Assembly: GCA_964481575.1 (NCBI GenBank)
Contig: CAYZTR010000033.1
Location: 1 to 24,104, forward strand
Origin: UQRS01 sp964481575
GTDB taxonomy: Bacteria > Bacillota > Clostridia > Oscillospirales > Acutalibacteraceae
Direction: 5' to 3'
DNA: 24,104 bases
The notes beneath the pieces are model-generated. The model saw nothing but the letters and a program-made list of their open reading frames with translations. It had not been told where the DNA came from and made no database searches. The position numbers and the translations under genes were made by a program. Positions 22,121 to 24,104 of this stretch are shown here, piece after piece. The stretch's first letter is position 1. Each line of letters begins with the position of its first letter.

Positions 22121-23005
22121 TTATTCTTTTTCGTGATTGGCGTTGAGCGTGCTGGCCAGTTCGGGCCAGCGGGAAGCAAGATATTCCAGCTCATCGTCGA
22201 ACGAACGGTCCACCACCTTTTTCTTTTTATAATCCAGTGGCGTAGTGTCGTAATACTTCTGGAAGGCCCGGTGAAAGGTACGGACGCTTTGAAACCCCGA
22301 TTGATAGGCGATTTCATCCATGCTGTAGGCAGTGTTCCGGATCAGCCGGGCCGCATGCCGGGCCCGGAGCAGATTTAGATAATGGTTAAAGCTGCAGTTC
22401 AGATTGGCATTGAACAGCCGGGAAAGATACCCCTTGGAGTAACCATAGTAATGGGCGATACCTTCAATGGTCAGGCTCTCTGTGTAATGCTGCTCCAGAT
22501 AGATCAAAATCTTCCGAATCAGGTCGCTGGCGCCGGAACGGTAGTTTTGATCGGTGAGACCCAGTTTTTCAGACAGAAGTCCCAGCAGAACATATAAATA
22601 TCCTTTTAGCATCAGGGAGGTGTCGGATTCGTCAAATTCTGCCAGATTGTAGATGACCTCCCGGAGCCGCCGGTCATGGTCGCCGGCCGGAAGAAAGGGA
22701 GTGGCAAAGGTTTTTCCCTGGGATTGCAGGATGAAACTGTTGACCATATCCGTAGGGATCAGCAAAATCTTGCAGTGACTGGAGACGGGAGTATTATAGG
22801 TATGAATTTCGTAACTGTTGGAAACAGCCAAATCCCGGCGGTGCAGGACGCGGGTCTGCCCGTTGATGGTGATTTCCATGCTGCCCTTCAGCACATAGAC
22901 TACTTCAATGTTGGAGTGAAAGTGCGGGTCGCACCAATTATTGGTACGGTCCAGACAGGCAAACAGATTGTCCTGATCCCTGGAAAGCTCGAAAAAAGCG
23001 TTCAT
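22121..23005 (-). CDS. AraC-family transcriptional regulator
   Basis: A 294-residue regulator. The N-terminal cupin (about 1-120, with HFHSNIEVVYVLKGSMEITI and the RRDLAVSNSYEIHTY strand) should bind a sugar-type ligand. A linker follows. The C-terminal double HTH (about 170-270) contains LTIEGIAHYYGYSKGYLSRL and the second HTH MDEIAYQSGFQSVRTFHRAF followed by TTPLDYKKKK (usual TPxxYRK). The start at 23005 has GGGGAGG about 12 bases upstream. An ATG at 23059 is only about 8 bases from the predicted transcription start, and one at 23083 lies within the promoter, so both are less likely. It is divergent from the secreted CBM protein, the probable target. Confidence 0.92.
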   Translation of the reverse strand: MNAFFELSRDQDNLFACLDRTNNWCDPHFHSNIEVVYVLKGSMEITINGQTRVLHRRDLAVSNSYEIHTYNTPVSSHCKILLIPTDMVNSFILQSQGKTFATPFLPAGDHDRRLREVIYNLAEFDESDTSLMLKGYLYVLLGLLSEKLGLTDQNYRSGASDLIRKILIYLEQHYTESLTIEGIAHYYGYSKGYLSRLFNANLNCSFNHYLNLLRARHAARLIRNTAYSMDEIAYQSGFQSVRTFHRAFQKYYDTTPLDYKKKKVVDRSFDDELEYLASRWPELASTLNANHEKE

Positions 23006-23073
23006 ACCGGACGGTATCCTCCCCTCTAGACAGTGTATTTTTTGGCCAAATTGATGCATGTTTTGTACTTTTA

Positions 23074-23102
23074 ATACTATCAAACTTGCGGTATAATGTC
23101 AA
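23074..23102 (-). promoter_or_regulatory. promoter of the AraC-family gene
   Basis: On the minus strand TTGACA (23097-23102) and TAGTAT (23074-23079) with a 17-base spacer. Its -35 shares a base with, and abuts, the plus-strand TATAAT at 23092-23097. Confidence 0.8.
23092..23097 (+). promoter_or_regulatory. -10 element of the CBM protein gene
   Basis: A perfect TATAAT with only a weak -35 (TTTTAA at 17 bases). A strong -10 with a poor -35 is typical of activator-dependent promoters, here plausibly the divergent AraC protein. Confidence 0.6.
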
Positions 23103-23160
23103 TAGTGAAATGGTGTTTTTTACGGGACGCCATTCAAATTATCAGCTTGGAGGTACTTCT

Positions 23161-24104
23161 ATGAAACGATGTATTGTGAGCCTGGCCCTTTGTTTGGGGT
23201 TGCTTTGCTCCGTCTTTGTTTCCTGGCCCTCTGCTCTGGCGATGGACAGCACTGGCCCCACCGGGGCGGAACCCTGGTTTACCACGGTATATCAGGCGGA
23301 GGATGCAGCGGTGGACGGTGCATCGGTTGCCCACCGGCTGGACGATTTTAACGGCACCGGTTTTGTCCGGAACTTTCAAAGTACCGGAACCCTGACCTTT
23401 ACGGTGACGGCGCCAGAGAGCGGAAACTATGCCTGCCGTGTTCGATACGTGAATGGCGGCAGTGCCGCTGAAACGATGCAGGTGTTGGTCAACGGCGGAG
23501 ACGCCGGAAATGTATCCCTGACCTCCACGATCAATGAGACCACCTGGGCGGAGCAAATGACCCCTGTTTCCCTGGTGCAGGGGGAGAACACCATTGCCTA
23601 CGTCAATGTGGATGGGGCGGATGTGGCTATTGACCAGATTTCTCTGGCTTTTTTGTATGAAGCCGAGTACGCTGAACTGACGGCCAATACAGTGCAGAGC
23701 AACCATATCGGTTATTCCGGTACCGGTTTTGTGGGTGGTTTTGAAACCAATTCCAGCGTTCTGACCCAACATGTAACCATGCCCCAGGCGGGGGATTTTA
23801 CCATGCGGGTCCGGTTTGCCAATGGACGTGCCAATTATCCCAACAGCATTAAGCTAGCAGTGAACGGAGAGGAAGAACAGATTTCCTTCAATCCGCTGCG
23901 GGATTGGAATAACTGGGCGGAGTATGAAATGACCGTCAGCCTGAAAGCGGGAGACAATACCATTCAGTTCTATAAGACCAGCAGCGTGGATGGCAGCGTG
24001 AACTTGGATTACATCACTCTGAATCCGGTGAACTGGCAGTATGTAGGCACCGTATCCAAGGTCAGCCGTACCAATAACGGCACTACCCTGGTATTTTCCG
24101 GAGA
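23161..24104 (+). CDS. secreted carbohydrate-binding protein with two CBM6/35-like modules, 3' truncated
   Basis: An open frame from ATG 23161 (GGAGG seven bases upstream) runs past the right edge; 314 codons are visible without a stop. It has a signal peptide (KR followed by a hydrophobic stretch, cleavage probably after SALA near residue 28). A first beta-sandwich starts at YQAEDAAVDG (about 45) and ends at AIDQISLAF (about 163). A second starts at YEAEYAELTA and ends at NLDYITLNP (about 290). The initial xxAE and the terminal D-x-I-x-L are hallmarks of CBM6/CBM35-type modules. After these comes WQYVGTVSKVSR, resembling the N-terminal strand of GH31 enzymes, so a catalytic domain may follow. 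The AraC gene upstream suggests induction by a glycan. Confidence 0.85.
   Translation, partial: MKRCIVSLALCLGLLCSVFVSWPSALAMDSTGPTGAEPWFTTVYQAEDAAVDGASVAHRLDDFNGTGFVRNFQSTGTLTFTVTAPESGNYACRVRYVNGGSAAETMQVLVNGGDAGNVSLTSTINETTWAEQMTPVSLVQGENTIAYVNVDGADVAIDQISLAFLYEAEYAELTANTVQSNHIGYSGTGFVGGFETNSSVLTQHVTMPQAGDFTMRVRFANGRANYPNSIKLAVNGEEEQISFNPLRDWNNWAEYEMTVSLKAGDNTIQFYKTSSVDGSVNLDYITLNPVNWQYVGTVSKVSRTNNGTTLVFSG

Noticed and set aside
1..24104. Search for insertion sequences, phage genes, tRNA genes and CRISPR repeats
   Set aside because: No transposase, integrase, clover-leaf gene or regularly spaced repeat array was seen by eye.

Overview
The window looks like chromosomal DNA of an anaerobic low-to-mid-GC Firmicute of class Clostridia, most likely a gut Oscillospiraceae/Ruminococcaceae relative. 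The evidence is the combination of a tyrosine T-box leader, strong AGGAGG-type ribosome binding sites, sigma-A promoters, a dockerin protein, BioY/BirA, acetate kinase, small Firmicute families (DUF896, DUF6774, Dabb) and an AgrC/AgrA-like signalling pair. This taxonomic placement is inference from gene content. I saw no rRNA, tRNA, CRISPR array, insertion sequence or phage gene.

Layout from left to right. 1-300 has no supported gene. 300-1480 is a monocistronic HMG-CoA-lyase-like aldolase on the minus strand. 1535-2293 is a divergent pair: a 57-residue DUF6774-type protein and a MarR regulator. 2308-3893 is tyrS behind a tyrosine T-box. 3913-7464 is a two-gene secreted-protein operon on the minus strand: a small dockerin protein and a large beta-helix lipoprotein that is probably a glycan-active enzyme. 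7514-9769 holds a DUF4380/mutarotase-like protein and the tRNA-modification ligase TmcAL. 9802-13443 is a plus-strand run of acetate kinase, aldo/keto reductase and a galactokinase-type GHMP kinase. 13616-17365 is the most interesting block: a promoter-driven operon with a VTC-type polyphosphate-polymerase domain protein, a DUF4956 membrane protein and a membrane-anchored CotH-kinase protein. 17388-19077 is birA-bioY with a candidate BirA operator over the promoter. 19118-19894 is DUF896 plus a Dabb protein. 19928-22060 is a LytTR response regulator and GHKL sensor kinase, with a 21-bp-period direct repeat just upstream of the promoter. 22066-23102 is an AraC regulator, divergent from a secreted carbohydrate-binding protein that runs off the right edge.

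Functionally, several blocks concern glycan capture and use: the dockerin and beta-helix proteins, the mutarotase-like protein, galactokinase, and the AraC-controlled CBM protein. They sit among housekeeping genes (tyrS, tmcAL, ackA, birA). The VTC-DUF4956-CotH operon is the best candidate for an incompletely understood system: a catalytic CYTH/VTC-fold protein, a membrane partner and an extracytoplasmic kinase encoded together. Each family is known, but what the three do together is not established to my knowledge.
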